This document shows, piece after piece, positions 1-12,839 of a stretch of 64,000 nt of DNA. Under the pieces are notes generated by a model, which did not search any database, was not told where the DNA came from, and worked only from the letters and a program-made list of their open reading frames with translations. Location: positions 18,197,955 through 18,261,954 of the forward strand of contig CM040102.1 in assembly GCA_022496805.1 (NCBI GenBank), in the 5' to 3' direction. Origin of the DNA: Pohlia nutans. Taxonomy: Eukaryota; Streptophyta; Bryopsida; Bryales; Mniaceae. Positions within the stretch are counted from its first letter, which is position 1. Every line of letters starts with the position of its first letter. The position numbers and the translations under genes are program-made.

Positions 1-904
1 AATGCTGGCAAGCAGAGCCGTTAGTTTTTTTTTCTTCCTCCGAAAATTTAGATGCCTTAGGGCTACCCTGCCCAGGCCCTCTTGACGTTCAAGGGCTAAG
101 CTTGAGAGAGAATTTTAAAAGTGCCCTCTAACTCAATCTTGGAACATAACGTTCTTTAAAGGCCTTCGAAAATGTTGCACCTTCGAAATTCAAGCATCTA
201 TCAGGATTATAGGAATCATAGAGTTTTTTTTTAACTTCACCTAGTTCAAGCAATGAGGATTGGAGAGTTGGACTATTTTATTAATACTTTACATTGTAGT
301 AGCATTATAGAGAAAGAGTGTGGGCCAGAAAGAGCGGAAGAATGTTATGAACGGAATGCCTTCGCTTCAATCATTAGGCTTCAAATATGGATGTTTTGGA
401 GAGGTCAACATAAGGTTTTTAAGCCCTTCTACTATTGACCTCATAATCTTGAGCACTATTCTCAAATCACTATAGCAAATTCACAATCATGGGCAAGTCC
501 TTAGCTAAAGATTGGGTGATCGAAAATTGTATTTAATATTCAAGCTTTTCAAGCTACTCTTGAAAAGGGTGGACTCCAGTAACTACTAAAGAACCTTCAA
601 AGGGTCAAATGTATTACCAACAATGTCTAAATTATGATAAAGGTTGCAACCAACAATTCATAGCATAGCCAGTTCTTTGTGACCTACACTTGTCATGAGA
701 GTTTTTAGAATACTGTAACAAGGAAATTCTGCAGAACCAATATTTTGGGCCTTTGCCCAATTACAGGAATTTTATTGCCCCTTGTGATTCTCTGGTCCAT
801 CGAGAAACCACTGCTCTTGGGTTAATTATGCCACATGTTCTCACATAGTGAGCTCTGGTAGGCAACTGATTGTATAAACTGTAATTCAGATGGGACCAAA
901 TATC

Positions 905-962
905 ATACCACCGGAATCAGAGAAGACCATTGCATACCACCGGAATCAGAGAAGACCATTGC
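905..962. repeat. 29-bp tandem duplication
   Basis: Two identical 29-bp units beginning ATACCACCGGAATCAG lie head to tail at 905-933 and 934-962. They sit inside a fragment resembling the dispersed TTAA-flanked MITE core. Confidence 0.85.
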
Positions 963-1000
963 ATGCATTGGTAAATAAATAAATGACTAGTCCCGTAGTC

Positions 1001-1170
1001 TTTGCCTTAGTATTTACCCTATATTTACTTTTACACCTTGTTTGTACTGTTCAGCCACGTAACTCCTTAAAAAAGGAAGCATTTCTCTAATTCTCTGCCA
1101 TAGTATTTTCCCTATATTTACTTTTACACCTTGTTTGTACTGTTCAACCATGTAACTCCTTAAAAACGAA
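1001..1170. repeat. Direct repeat of about 90 bp
   Basis: The block from 1001 (CTTAGTATTTACCCTATATT and following) recurs from about 1093 with few changes, both copies running through CACCTTGTTTGTACTGTTCA to CTCCTTAAAAA. A shorter 17-bp repeat (CGTTTACGTAGTCTCTC) follows. The arrangement could be part of an old LTR, but no second LTR or coding region was seen. Confidence 0.7.
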
Positions 1171-1924
1171 GCGTTTACGTAGTCTCTCCCCGTTTACGTA
1201 GTCTCTCGCTCTCCCCTGGAAGAGGAGAGACAACAAATAAGAAGTCCACGTAAGACTTACTCAAAAGTGCTTGAAAAACAACAATATGAGGCATTGAGGC
1301 CCAATTCGAGCATCTTCATCCTATCGGGAAGTTAAATGGCATCGGCAGATCAAATCTACAGAATCAGAAATAACAGTTCATCTGGAAACTAACACAGTTC
1401 AACGGCAACAGAAGTTTTGCCAGATGACTGATCACTTTCCACAAATCCCAAGAGAGAAATACAAAATGATATCCGAGATTTACAAACCCCTCCGACATTG
1501 TAAAAGTCGCCGACCTGACATCTGTCGGTGTCATTATAATTGAAACGTAGAGTACCGGTAGTGCTAGAACAGGAGCCAGACCCATGACCCTCCAGAACAA
1601 ATAACACCAAGATTGCTGCCTCTACACTCCCAGTCTGCTCCCTACCCTACAACTACCTTCTCGTCTGAGTGCCTTCCATAAAGAACTCTCACTGCAAGAG
1701 TAAGACCAGTGGCGTGATTTCTGGGTCTTCAGATAACTTAGAGAGATCAACAAGAAGAATTTTCTCTTCAGCCAACAGCAGCAGGTGCCCAATAATGGCC
1801 ACGTCGATCTGCATGAGCTTTTACACTAATTGACATGCCGTTGCTGAAGACGCACTACTAAACACGAGTGCTTTGATGACCGTCCATGTCATCCATCTAC
1901 CAACTACTCCCCAATGGAAAGAAA

Positions 1925-4900
1925 CTAGAAGTGCCTTTGATTCTTTTTCCTCTTGTTTGCAGTCCGTTTCGTTACTCTCTCTTCGAGTTCATTTTCTCTG
2001 CAAACCACATGAAAAGCATTTAGAATCCTATTGAGATGTACATAATCTGCACTTGAAATAGATCATTTGGGAAGCTTCAAGGAAGGTAACAAAATGTATC
2101 AGTAGAAAGAAGAAATCATATCCTGCATTTTGAACGAGAGAAATAAGTTTTGGAAATTGCTATAATTATTGACTATCAGCTTCCACAGAGGACTATAGGT
2201 AACACTTACATGGGCTTTCCTTGCAGGAATGAAACAGCTTCACGAGCAGCATACAGTATCATCTTTCTCACCTGGAAATGCAAACAATAAAGATTAGTTC
2301 TGTGACATCTAACTATAATAATCTATATAAAAAGCATTTCGAGGATATGAATTACATGCCAACATACCTCCAGCTTGTCCTCTCTTGCCCGATGATCCAT
2401 GGGAAGTAATCGGAATTCATTTGTTAATCGCACACATTCTAGGACATTCTCCGGAGAAACGAAGTCCATTGCTACCTTGATACAAGACTGCATCAACACA
2501 ATTGCTGCACCATCAGTAACCACGGGAAAAAAATGAAACATATGCTTGTAGAAATGCGAGTTATGCCAAAGCCAGAATTACCTTTAAGTTGCGAACTTGA
2601 TGTGGGCAACCCGCTGGGATAAACACTGCATCTTGTTCATGTTGTTCAAATGTCCATGCTTCCACTCCTATACAAATCAGGAAGGGTGAATTGATAAACA
2701 TTGTCACGAAAAATTAACGATTAGAAACAGGATATGCATCAAGTAGTTGCATAAACAGCACGTTTTATTCTAGAAAAATAGCAAATTACATTACCTGCAT
2801 ACGTAGCCAGGTTAACAAAAAAGGTACAACATCTCCGAAAACTGTTTACAGGTGATCTCTAATGGGAACCCAAAATCAAAAGAGTACACAATAGAATTAA
2901 ATGCTCACCATATTCTTTCTTCAACTTTTTCTTATGCTCCTCATCAAGGAAAAAGGATTGATCATGGATCGGGTGAGCAACCTGCGCATGAGGAACAGTA
3001 TAAAACATCCAGAAAAAGATCATAATATAGCAACCCAAATAAACAGAGTGTTAATGCTTAAAGTGGCCGGCGGACTCAATGATAAAAACTCAACAAAAAC
3101 ATTGAAGAAACATTAATAATGAGCAGTGAGAAGAGACTTACAGAGTCAACAGGTAAGTCACCATAATGCCGGAACTCTGAAACATGTTTAATCAAATATT
3201 CCTGTAGCTTGGGTACATCTTCTCGCCTAAAGATATCCCACAAGGCTCCACCATATGCCGAGTTAACAGATGCTCCATTAGCACCTATGGCTTTCTCGTT
3301 GCTCTCCTTTGCTTCACCGTCTCTCTCATCACCGTTTGTATCCACCATTGCGACAGGGTCATTAACTGGGTGAGAAGCCACCTCACCACCCTTTGCTTCT
3401 GAAGCTGTTCTAGCAAGAAATTCTCTCAACTGATTTTCTGCTTCTTTCCTGTACTCTTCACGTTTCTCGAGTATTTCTTTTCTATGACCTTTCGAGATTT
3501 TAATTTCTTTGGAGTGTGTTAACACATTCACCTGCTCCCAAGCAACACAGTCAGATCCACATAATAGCAAGCTTTGCTGTTTGAATTAAAGAAAATTCGG
3601 AATAGGAAAATCTTGCTGAAAGTGCAAATTAACCAGCTTTAGCAAAAGTTCGCAGAAGCAATACCGCATCGGACATGTCGCAGTGCAATTTGGTCACCGA
3701 GTCCCCAAGTGAAAGCTCCTCACGTAGACCATATGCAATATACGTTTTCGGGCCGAGGTCTGGCTTCACAGACTCCTTTGGGAGCTTTGTACCGAGGTTG
3801 AGGATGCCAGTCTTTGGATCCGTGTACTCTTGGAAAGGCAGAAAGGCAAGAAATTCACCTCCATGGCGTGGAAGCCTCTCTTCAAAATGTGCTGAGTGTG
3901 GCCAATCTTTAAGCTTGTACATCGTAGGCCACCCTTCCTTATTAAACAACCCTTTGTCGTAGCCTACAAAGAACTCGTGAATACCCAACACAATCTGCAC
4001 ACAGAAATTTGAGATTTACATATGCTAATCCCATCCAAACACTGCTATAACACAAGTAGAAAACGAAAAAAATAGCTAATGTTTAATACATAGAAGTTTG
4101 CGTAGGTCTGACCTCGCTCCAATCTGAGCAATCAACTGCACGAACAGTTTTACTGTCATCTTTAACTTTGCCTCGAGTTGTTTCCCTCAGAGCTCGCCAC
4201 ATAGTCAGGGGCTCCCAACTCAAGCCACTGGCACCCTCCATCACCTTGCGCACAATAACAGGCTGCCCATGTCTCCAGTGCTTTTGAAAATGTGATAAGC
4301 CTTCTTTCTGAGTCTCCTGCAGAGTAGGGCAGTAAAGATGGTTCTCGCGAGGATCGGGCCGACGAGCAGCCAAGCGCACAGAAGCTTTCTTGGTGCCACT
4401 TGCGCATTCAGAGCAGGAGCTGTCCTCTTTCTCCTTCCCTTTATAGCCCTTGAGCTGCTCTTCAACGTCCTTGATCAACCGACTCACCCAGTTGTGCTCA
4501 AAAAGCGATTTCAGCCGCAGCGTGTGACACCCACAGCCCCCCCGTATTTTCGGAGGACAGGGAATCTCCCCGTTTTCACGTAGCGTCCACGGTGGAAGGA
4601 CCACGGGTTCATTTGACAACCCTCCAGCAGCAGCAATCACAGGCTCCGTTTGAGCCTCTGATTCACCTGCTATTTTGTTGCCCTGTCCAGGCTCTGCTTC
4701 CTCCACTTTAGGATTCACTGGAGTGCTGGGCTCCTTGAACACTTCAGCACCCTGTTGTGTTGCCTCGCTTGTTTTGTGTTCGCGGCCAGTACCATTGGAT
4801 TCTACTGTGATGCTTAGCTTTGCAAGATCTTCAGTGGCATCTTCCCCAACCTTGGGCTTCTCTGGCGCTGTCTGCAGTGACTCAGGCTCACCGGGTTCTT

Positions 4901-7900
4901 TTGAAGCATCTCCATCTGCCACCTCTTCTTTTGAAGATTTCTCGGATGACACCGCGCCACTGTCAAGCAACTCCAATGCTGCCGCCGCAATCTCTGATGA
5001 ATCTGCGATTTTCTCATCGGATTCATTGTCCTGCATGTCTTCGTCTGCTTCCGAGCCATCCTTCGCAGGGTCTCCCGGCAGATCCTCCTCGTCCTCCATC
5101 TCCATGTCCTCTTTCGTCAACGTGGCTTCCGAGTGCTGCTGTGCAGACTCGGCCTGGTCTCCGCCAGGTTGCTGCCCCAAACGAAGCTCACGACAGCAGG
5201 TTAAGCACAGGTCGTACGTGCACGCACAAGGAGGACTGCCACTGGGACCGTCGCAGCTTCGAAAGTAATCCACTATGGATGTACTGCAGTTGTCACTGCA
5301 ACAATGTACACGACCGCATGTTATTGTCACTGACACACTTCAGCAAAGACAAATCCACTAAGACAAGCACCAGTGATCTTAGAACCACTTTATGACATTT
5401 AGAACATTATTCAACCTCCCACATAAATGGTATCTACTTTTGCTACCCAATGCATACAATACTCATGATACCTCTATAATATCTGGCAATACCCTTCATA
5501 TATTAAGGTGATACCATGATGATATCCGCAAATATCACCTCATGAAGTTGCTACGTATTTATATCATGATGAGCATTCTCGCTACATTTCAATTTTTTTT
5601 TCATTTTTTTTCTTTGTATGTTTAGCAGCCCCATTTTTTTTGGGTAGAAATCCAGCTAATTTTAGCCAGTTTGAGATCACTGACAAGCACACTCGTTGTT
5701 GATTGGACCTAATAAATGAAGGCAATGAAAAAGTCGACAACAACCATGGTATTGAACTGCACCACATTGACACACTGTAATCGACACTCCACAATTTTCT
5801 ACAGCATTACGCTAAAATGTATCAGATTTTCGTAAAACTGCCATAGATGTAATACCAATATATCCGCTCATCCATAAACACATTTGCGGTTTCAACTTGG
5901 ATGTCTTCTGTTCCTGTACGTGGAAACCACATCTTATCAGTACTTGCACAAGATGCTTTAGCTCTACATATTAACGTTAAGGTAGCGAACCCTTTTCCGT
6001 GGGAGACCTTTAGCCACGGGGAGGATATGACCAGGCCATAGAATCTGGTGACGGGAGTGAATTCAAAGCAGCAATGGAGATTACTTTTGTGAAGTACAAT
6101 GTGACACAATTTCACTGCCTGTACACGTAACCCTCTATAATGGCATTGCCTCAGGGACAATCAGATGTGTACATGTCAATCAGATATGCAATGTCACAAC
6201 TTGACATGGGCAATCAGATGTGTACACGTCAGAATAGGAAACATGCAACTACAGAGTGTCATTAGAGGGTTGAGTGTATTGCTGCCCACACATATTTACA
6301 CATGGAGAGGAAATCAAAACTAAGTACAAAAATATATGATATATTTATGCTGCTGAACTTGAACTGGATGAGGGGGTAATATGACAATGTAAAACAGCTG
6401 AAGAGTCAAAGCCTACCCACGGTTTCTCACCCTATGAGAAAAAAATTGAAAATTCATAACTTATTCATCCGAATGACACGTGTTTTGGAACTCACTTGAA
6501 AGTAGAGACAAGGCCCGCATTAAAAATTTCCAAACACACAAAACAGCGGAACTGGGTCCCTTACAAAAAAGAGGAGGCTACGGGAATTAATAGGGTTGCA
6601 ACTACCTTGAATTTTACGCTCGATTTGCAATTCGTCGTTCTGTTCTTTCTCAATTTGCTTCAGAACAGGGAGAACCTCAGCAAGGATATACTTGAAACAC
6701 TTGGTCTTCTCAGCGTCAGATCTTACCACTACCTCCCGCTTTGGCCCACTGGTTCGGAGACAAGCCTTGCAGTTGCAATTCCCTTGGCAGAAAGGACACT
6801 TCTTAGAGACGTCGGCTTCTGTGATTTGAGGATACCTGTCCAAACACACCGAACGCCTCTAATGTTTCAGGTCTACAGCGTTAAGTACATATGGACTGGT
6901 GTGGCATCTTTCCACAGGGAAACCTTGGACAATAGTTCATTCTAAATAGTTTGAGGTTCACTACTACTTATAACGACTCATTCATTCATTTCATTGAGAA
7001 CCGTATGATAGCAGTACAACACTGGTTTCGTACCTAGATGCAAGCAAAACGAAGCATGAAAGAAACAGGCCCAAGTTACAACATACCAAGTCTTAACACA
7101 GGCAGCGCAATATCGCTTGGAATCACAGTTGTTGCAAAACACAACACGCTCTTTATCATTTCGTTGACACTGATGACACATTCTGCTCCTTCCACTCCGA
7201 TTCTCCTCTTTCTTCCATTTGCTCTGTCATCACCACAAAGTACGCCACGTAGTCAGCTCTTGCGCACAAAAAGTCACCCCTCTCTCCCTCACCATCGTAA
7301 GCAGTGATTTTTTTTGTTGCTGATCATCACCAAATCGCTACATAAAATTCGGGCTGGCTAATTGACACAAAGGATTTCTGAAAAAACATAAAATAAAACT
7401 AATACTAATAACAGCCAGCTTTTCTACATGGAGTCGAGATGTGTAGCCTCTTTAAACCTAGGTATCACCCAGGTATTGCCTAAGTAGCACATATGCATTA
7501 CCTGATATTACCTATATAATAATATGAAAAAAGCATCCTGGAGTGCTCTGCAAGAGTAGCAAAAAAATCACTGATTGTAAGTAAGCATCCCTCACCTCCT
7601 TGGAGCGTCGGCCTTGGGTGACTTGTTTCTCAAAGCTCTCGTCCGAGTCTTCGGCACTGTCCTCGACTGCGGCTTTTCGAGCACGCTGGCTACCAATAAC
7701 ATCCGCAAGAGTCTTCTCTTCTTTCTTGACAGCAGCTTTCTGAGAGCCATTGACCTTACCACCGTTGTGAGTACTGGTTTCTTTCTTGTACACCTTGAGC
7801 ACTTTCTTCTCTTCAACCTCCTGCTGCTTTCGAGGCGTTTCCTTTCGCTTGGTCCCTTGTTCCTCTTTGCCGTTGAGGTGCATAAACTTAGACTCCTTGT

Positions 7901-8282
7901 TTTCACCAAGGGTGGTCAGTTCTCCAGAGAATGTTTTGCGGCGATGGGCAACCAAACCATCTTTGCTGCTGGGATGATGGTCCAGCTTCGGTGTCCGCTT
8001 GCGTAAACTGCGTTCGCCACCAGTGTCGTCAGACCCTTCTCCATCGTTCCTGCGAGGCTTCTTCTCCGGGGGCGCAATGTCGGACGTGGAATGACGCCGC
8101 TTTGTGGCTTTGGAGCCCCCCCCGTTGACGGACTTGACGTGGCTCTCGCAGAACCGGTTCCCCTCCACTCTCGGCTTCTTGCATCGCCACACCTTCCCGT
8201 CGTTCCTCGTGCACCGCGTGTCGCCTGCTTGGTCTGGATTCCGCTGCGCTTGCAGCACTTCCGGGCTCTTGTTGTCCGCCAT
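1925..8282 (-). CDS. WRC- and JmjC-domain histone H3K9 demethylase (KDM3/JMJ25-IBM1 type), 12 exons
   Basis: Predicted nuclear Fe(II)/2-oxoglutarate lysine demethylase of the KDM3 family, which in plants removes H3K9 methylation. Exons (minus): 7596-8282, 7087-7223, 6606-6835, 5856-5913, 4113-5295, 3665-3994, 3142-3531, 2909-2981, 2582-2667, 2368-2487, 2210-2271, 1925-1997. All junctions are GT-AG, phases agree, and the sum is 1142 aa. A WRC domain (C24, C34, C45, H48; C-x9-C-x10-C-x2-H) is followed by basic NLS-like clusters, a RING/4CXXC-R1 zinc region (CHQC 245-248; Cys-rich 288-300), a second Cys-rich region from 371, a long acidic Ser/Glu-rich linker, and the JmjC domain. The iron ligands are intact: H869 and D871 (HCDMSD) and H1052 (GCPHQVRNL). 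The last exon gives a basic tail; reading through the donor at 2209 instead would stop at TAA 2206-2208. Family assignment is firm, the exact substrate is inferred. Confidence 0.93.
5371..5682. mobile_element. hAT-like MITE in JmjC intron 4
   Basis: A 312-bp insertion with terminal inverted repeats CAGTGATCT(T/C)A and TGAGATCACTG, flanked by a perfect 8-bp duplication ACAAGCAC at 5363-5370 and 5683-5690. An 8-bp TSD with CA-G-type ends fits hAT elements. It has no ORF of note. A second copy lies at 38998-39307. It lies wholly within the intron between exons 4 and 5 and leaves the splice sites untouched. Confidence 0.9.
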
Positions 8283-9800
8283 TGCGAGATCACTGGCGTT
8301 GCATTCTCACTTCACCAGCCTCCAAACTCTGCCATACAACACATGCACAAACAGAAAGCTTTTAGTAACTACGCTTACCGTAAGTCTAACTAGTGTGGAG
8401 CCACTGACTTTAACTTTTAAGAGAATTTTTCCCTGCATTAATCATCTTGCACCCACCTGTTTAGAATCTTATGACTTCAAGACAACAACGCAAATCTATA
8501 ACAGTACTCTCTACCATACCATAGGCATTGATTTCGAACAACAATTAGGAAACTCGTGAATAAAACACATTGAGCATACAAAACACATGTCTGAACTGAG
8601 TATGTGAACTGTGAAACTGTAGTGCAACAACCGAACAAATCATTAATTAATCCATGAAACAGTAAAACCTCTCTCACAACTAGACGGTCTACATGATGAC
8701 TCTCGAATGCTGGGCATCCAAAACATGAATTGACCTAACACAGCATCGATCGTTAGAAATGCAAATGCTATATCGATATGTCACCAAACCAAACCATGCA
8801 CCCAACCTTGTTCCTCTCTAGAAGGAAAAAAAGGGGGCTGAGTATGAAACAACGACTCCAGTTAATTCTGCTACTTGAAAATTCTCAATGATAACCCTAC
8901 AGCACATGGATTAGCCTGGCAGTTCTAGAAAAGACAACAGTTGCTTCGCAAACAAGAAACAGAGAGACAGAGGCCGCTGGTCTAACATCTATGTGAATGC
9001 ATGGGCGCCTTCACACGGACAGAATCCTTAAGGGGTGGGGTTTCTGTATTTCGTTTCGTTTTTTCTTTCCTTTTCCCCTCAACTGAGCTAGACATTGCCG
9101 ACATTGCCTATTTTCGAAAGCTCAACAGAAAACACCCCACCTGCTACACACTGACAGAGAAAAAAAAAACAAAGCATACACTGCATGACACACAAAATCC
9201 CCTGAAAAGTAGGGATTGCACGCACAAAAAAAAAACAAAAAACAGAGAAACTGAAGAGCCGGCTATCATCTATTTGCTAGCACTCATAAAACCCAAACTG
9301 CTTATGCTTACAGGCAAGCAAACCCCTGGCCCCGCTCTCTCTCTCTCTTTTTCTCTTCTCTTCTTCGTCCTCGTGCAATCCGCGCAACCCTGCAACTGGC
9401 TGGAATCATTCAAAGATCGACGGATGACTACCTCGAGCGAAACCCTCTGTCAGTGCTTCTTCTTCAATCCTTGCGCACACTCTGTGTCTCTCTCTCCTGG
9501 TGATAATCTGAAAACTGCAACGAACCCCTTCCAATGCAAGGAGAGTGATGAGAATCCTGCCTGGGCTGATAATCATCAACTCACTGCCTGACTAGCGAGC
9601 AAAAACAGCAATCCAGAAGCTCAGACACTCGCCTTTGTAAATCCCGCCGGCAACAGAAAACAACGCAGACAGACAGACAAGTGCGCAGGTTTGGGTTTCA
9701 GTTCAGTTGGGTTTGGGATGAGCCCGGAAAGCCGCAGGCAGGCAGGCAGGGAGGGAGCCGGGAGGTCTGTTTTCTTTTCTCTTTTTACTTAAGCCTGGCT
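8283..9800 (-). promoter_or_regulatory. Probable 5' leader and promoter region of the JmjC gene
   Basis: This stretch has clearly higher GC than the desert to its right and no supportable ORF. Read on the minus strand, 9300-9790 looks like a plant 5' UTR (purine-rich GA tracts, short simple repeats). A splice acceptor TATGGCAG/AG at about 8328, just upstream of the ATG, suggests a 5'-UTR intron. Transcription start and TATA box were not identified. Confidence 0.45.
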
Positions 9801-9894
9801 CTTTGAATGCTTCCTGGAAGTCCAACTCTCGCAAAACCCCGCTGCTCAAGTGGCATTTGGATGTTGCTGACGAACCGAGTGTGCCTCCATACGT

Positions 9895-9915
9895 CCCCCC
9901 CCCCCCCCCCCCCCC
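9895..9915. repeat. Poly-C tract (21 C)
   Basis: An uninterrupted run of 21 C residues marks the boundary between the GC-richer JmjC upstream region and the AT-rich repeat desert. Length may vary between individuals or be a sequencing artefact. Confidence 0.9.
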
Positions 9916-9934
9916 TTAATTTCTACCATACTGA

Positions 9935-11345
9935 GAATCTAAAACTATTTTTAAAACACCTGCCTGACCCCAACTTCAACCCCCTAAAAGGATCATGCAT
10001 TTGTAAGAGTTTTACGTCAGCTAGTGAATTTTGATGGTATAGAAAGAAAAGATGCTATATTTACGTCGACAAAAAAGAGGAACTCTGGCCTGAAGGGCCA
10101 CCGTGAATGAAGGGCCTATTGGGGGAAGGGTTGTCATTACATCGACAAAGTACTATCGATCAGTTTCAAACATCTCGTCCCAACTTCAACTCCTAAAAGA
10201 TAGTGCGCTGGAAGTAGGTTTACGGTTGGTTGTCTCAATTCCGTCATAGTGAGAACTGATTTGTGAGACTTGCGTCGATTCAAGGTCCATACGAGGTTAG
10301 TTTTGGGTTGCTGTGGAGTGCAACTAAAATGGGTCTGTAGCTAAAATTGGTATGATGTTTGGTTTTTGTCCAGAGGAGTTTCTCAGTTCATGATCGATCA
10401 TGTAGTGGTTGGTTTTGGGTTTGATCATGAGCAGACAGTTGGACCGCCAAAGTTTGATCATAGGATAATAGTCCTCATGAAATCCTATTTCGAACGCGGT
10501 CATAATTTTTTTCGGATTTACCACTGCCAAAAATAGATCAGACTGCTTAAGTGGTTGGTTTTAGGACAATCAACTTTATGTAAGTTGAATTTTGACAGGA
10601 CAAAGACACAAGACACTATATTTTCTTCCACATAGTAATATCAACAAGACAAGACAAGACAGTTCTGTCTAAATTAGTTGAACTTTGACGGACTAACTAG
10701 ACAAGACACTACAATTATGTCAACAAAGTCATATGGACGAGATAAAACACTACAACTATGTCAACAAAGTCATATGGACTAGACAAAACACTACAATTAT
10801 GTCGACAAAGTCATATCAACTTTCAAACACCTGGTTCCAACTGCAACCCTGTTGAAGATCATGCATTTGTAAGAGTTATGTATAAATTAGTTGAATTTTG
10901 ACAGACTAACGAGACAAGACACTACAATTACGCCGGACAAAGTAATATGGGCAAGAGAAGACTCTATATTTACGTTGACAAAGTAATGTCGATAAGACAA
11001 GACACTATATTTTTATCGACAAAGTAATATCGACTTTCAAACACCTGATCAAAACTGTAACCCCGTTGAAGATCATGCATTTGTCAACATAAATATAGAG
11101 TCTTATATCGGTCCTCCCATTTAAACCCCCTCTTACAGATTACATCAAATGGATCCACAAACTAGATTTTATTCCAATTATTATTTTATTTTCAAGCATG
11201 ACAACGACCCAAGATTGTAAATTGGGTTTCATACCCATCCAAACCAATTCTTGGACCTTTGGTTGTGCCACATCATGTCTTTCAACTGATTGTTTTTATT
11301 TCCTCCCATTACACTCAAGGGCCACATGTAAACCGCGTTGAACTG
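9935..11345 (+). repeat. Left arm of a large inverted-repeat (foldback/MULE-like) structure
   Basis: This arm is inversely repeated at 14460-15475. Its outer part is an array of degenerate sub-repeats carrying motifs such as ACAAGACACTATATTTACGT, CGACAAAGTAATATCGAC and GATCATGCATTTGTAAGAG. Its inner part (11100-11345) matches 14475-14715 in reverse orientation at high identity over about 240 bp. Long sub-repeated inverted termini are typical of foldback and some Mutator-like elements. No transposase is visible in between. Confidence 0.7.
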
Positions 11346-11404
11346 ATTTTCTTGGCTGGAGAATTTTCATTGGCTAAAAAATCATCGTCGAGCTAATAAA
11401 TGGG

Positions 11405-12700
11405 CTTTTATTCATGATGTAAAGTTGCCCTTAAAATGTGAAGGTAGCACCCCAAGAAAGAGATCATAATAATAATTCTTAAAGCTAACTAGTACGATGT
11501 TTAGATCTGGATTTGTAAATCTTAATTTTTTAAAAGTAAGCATGGTAGTGATTGTAAGAGGCTACATTTGAGATGTGACATTGCAACTACTATAGTAAAA
11601 TATGTTTTGTGATTGTTAAGGTTTTCCAAATCCCCCATGAAACTTTTGATATATGTATAATGTATTGAATTTTATTCAAAGTAAAGTGATTTTTATGATG
11701 ATCTAAATTACAAGGGACCTTGTTTTGAAACCAACATGAAGCCCTTATAAATAGTTTTAAAGTTCAATACCATAAATATTAAGGTCTCAAGACCAACTCT
11801 TGGCTTTTCATTTTTGGAGGACCCACAAAATAAAGCTTGGACCATGCTTGGTTTTCTATATTCCCAAGTCCTAAATCCACAAGACATAAATTGGTGTCTT
11901 TTATGGCCATTCCCTAATCCTACGTCTACATGACGTAAATATGGTGTTTTTTCTTGATATTCTCTAGTCCACTGTCCAAAGGACGTAAATATGATGTTTT
12001 TTCTTGCTATTCTCTAGTTTCTAAATCTACAAAATATAAATATGGTATCTTTTTTTTTAAATCTCTTAGTCTTGTGTTCATAGGTCGTAATAATGATGTT
12101 GTTTCTCGCTATATGTTCTATAGTCCTATATCCACAGGACTTAAATATAGTATCTTTTCTAATATTTCTCTAATCCTTCAGTCCATTGGTACGAGGTTGG
12201 ATTGGTGGAATAGAATTCTTTTAGCCACGTCTTTGTAACTTGACATGGTTTTAAAGTTTAAGACAATAACTATAAAAAGACAATATGATCAATGGTATAA
12301 CTTTTTTTCTTTAAAATGACAATACAGTTTGGTTTAACATATGTAGTGTGACGAAATTTCCTGAAGTTTTGTGATTTTGATGATAGTAATGATTAAAATC
12401 TTTCTCAAACTTATTACCTTGTACATATATGTGTTGTACAAATGATAAATTGAGTGTGTGTACTAGATAATAGGGTACATGTTGCTTGTATACCAAATCA
12501 TCATAAAAATCACAAAATATGTTTCAATATAGTGGTTGCAATGTCACATCTCACAATCACTACCATGCTTACTATTCAATGTTTAGGATTTACAAATCCA
12601 AATTTAAACATTGTACCAGTTACTTGAAAGAATCACTATTACGTTCTCTTTCTTGATGTTCTACCTTCACATTCTAAGGGCCGCTTTACATCCTGACACT
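11405..12700. repeat. Inner inverted-repeat element with arms of about 200 bp
   Basis: Positions 11405-11620 are inversely repeated at 12510-12700 (shared stretches include AGCATGGTAGTGATTGT and GAGATGTGACATTGCAAC in arm orientation). The 0.9-kb centre carries short degenerate direct repeats around GACGTAAATATGATGTT. It is nested concentrically inside the larger 9.9-15.5-kb inverted repeat. Confidence 0.7.
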
Positions 12701-12839
12701 AGAAGAATATTTAGTGGGATTCCATAATTGGTTGTTATACAACTAGTTGATTACAACTAGTTAAAAAATTAATTTAATTGATTTAAATTGATTTTCCTTA
12801 GTTATTAATTGCAAAAGTAAAAAATTAGGATAATTTAAA

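Larger units (their letters stand above)
1..1924. other. Intergenic DNA and 3' flank of the JmjC gene
   Basis: No coding region can be supported here. The part next to the gene (about 1260-1924) has higher GC and lacks simple repeats, so it probably contains the 3' UTR of the minus-strand JmjC gene; the polyadenylation site was not located. Positions 870-980 resemble a decayed copy of the 220-250-bp TTAA-flanked MITE core found elsewhere in the window. Confidence 0.5.

Noticed and set aside
4675..5395. Long plus-strand ORFs (197 and 191 aa) opposite JmjC exon 5
   Set aside because: They are antisense shadows of the acidic, Ser/Glu-rich coding exon; low-complexity Ser/Pro composition and no domains.
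7614..8559. Several plus-strand ORFs over JmjC exon 1
   Set aside because: Antisense to the WRC exon, whose own frame is clearly conserved.
9001..9591. 196-aa plus-strand ORF
   Set aside because: Composition fits the purine/pyrimidine-rich leader of the minus-strand gene; no recognisable domain or splice context.
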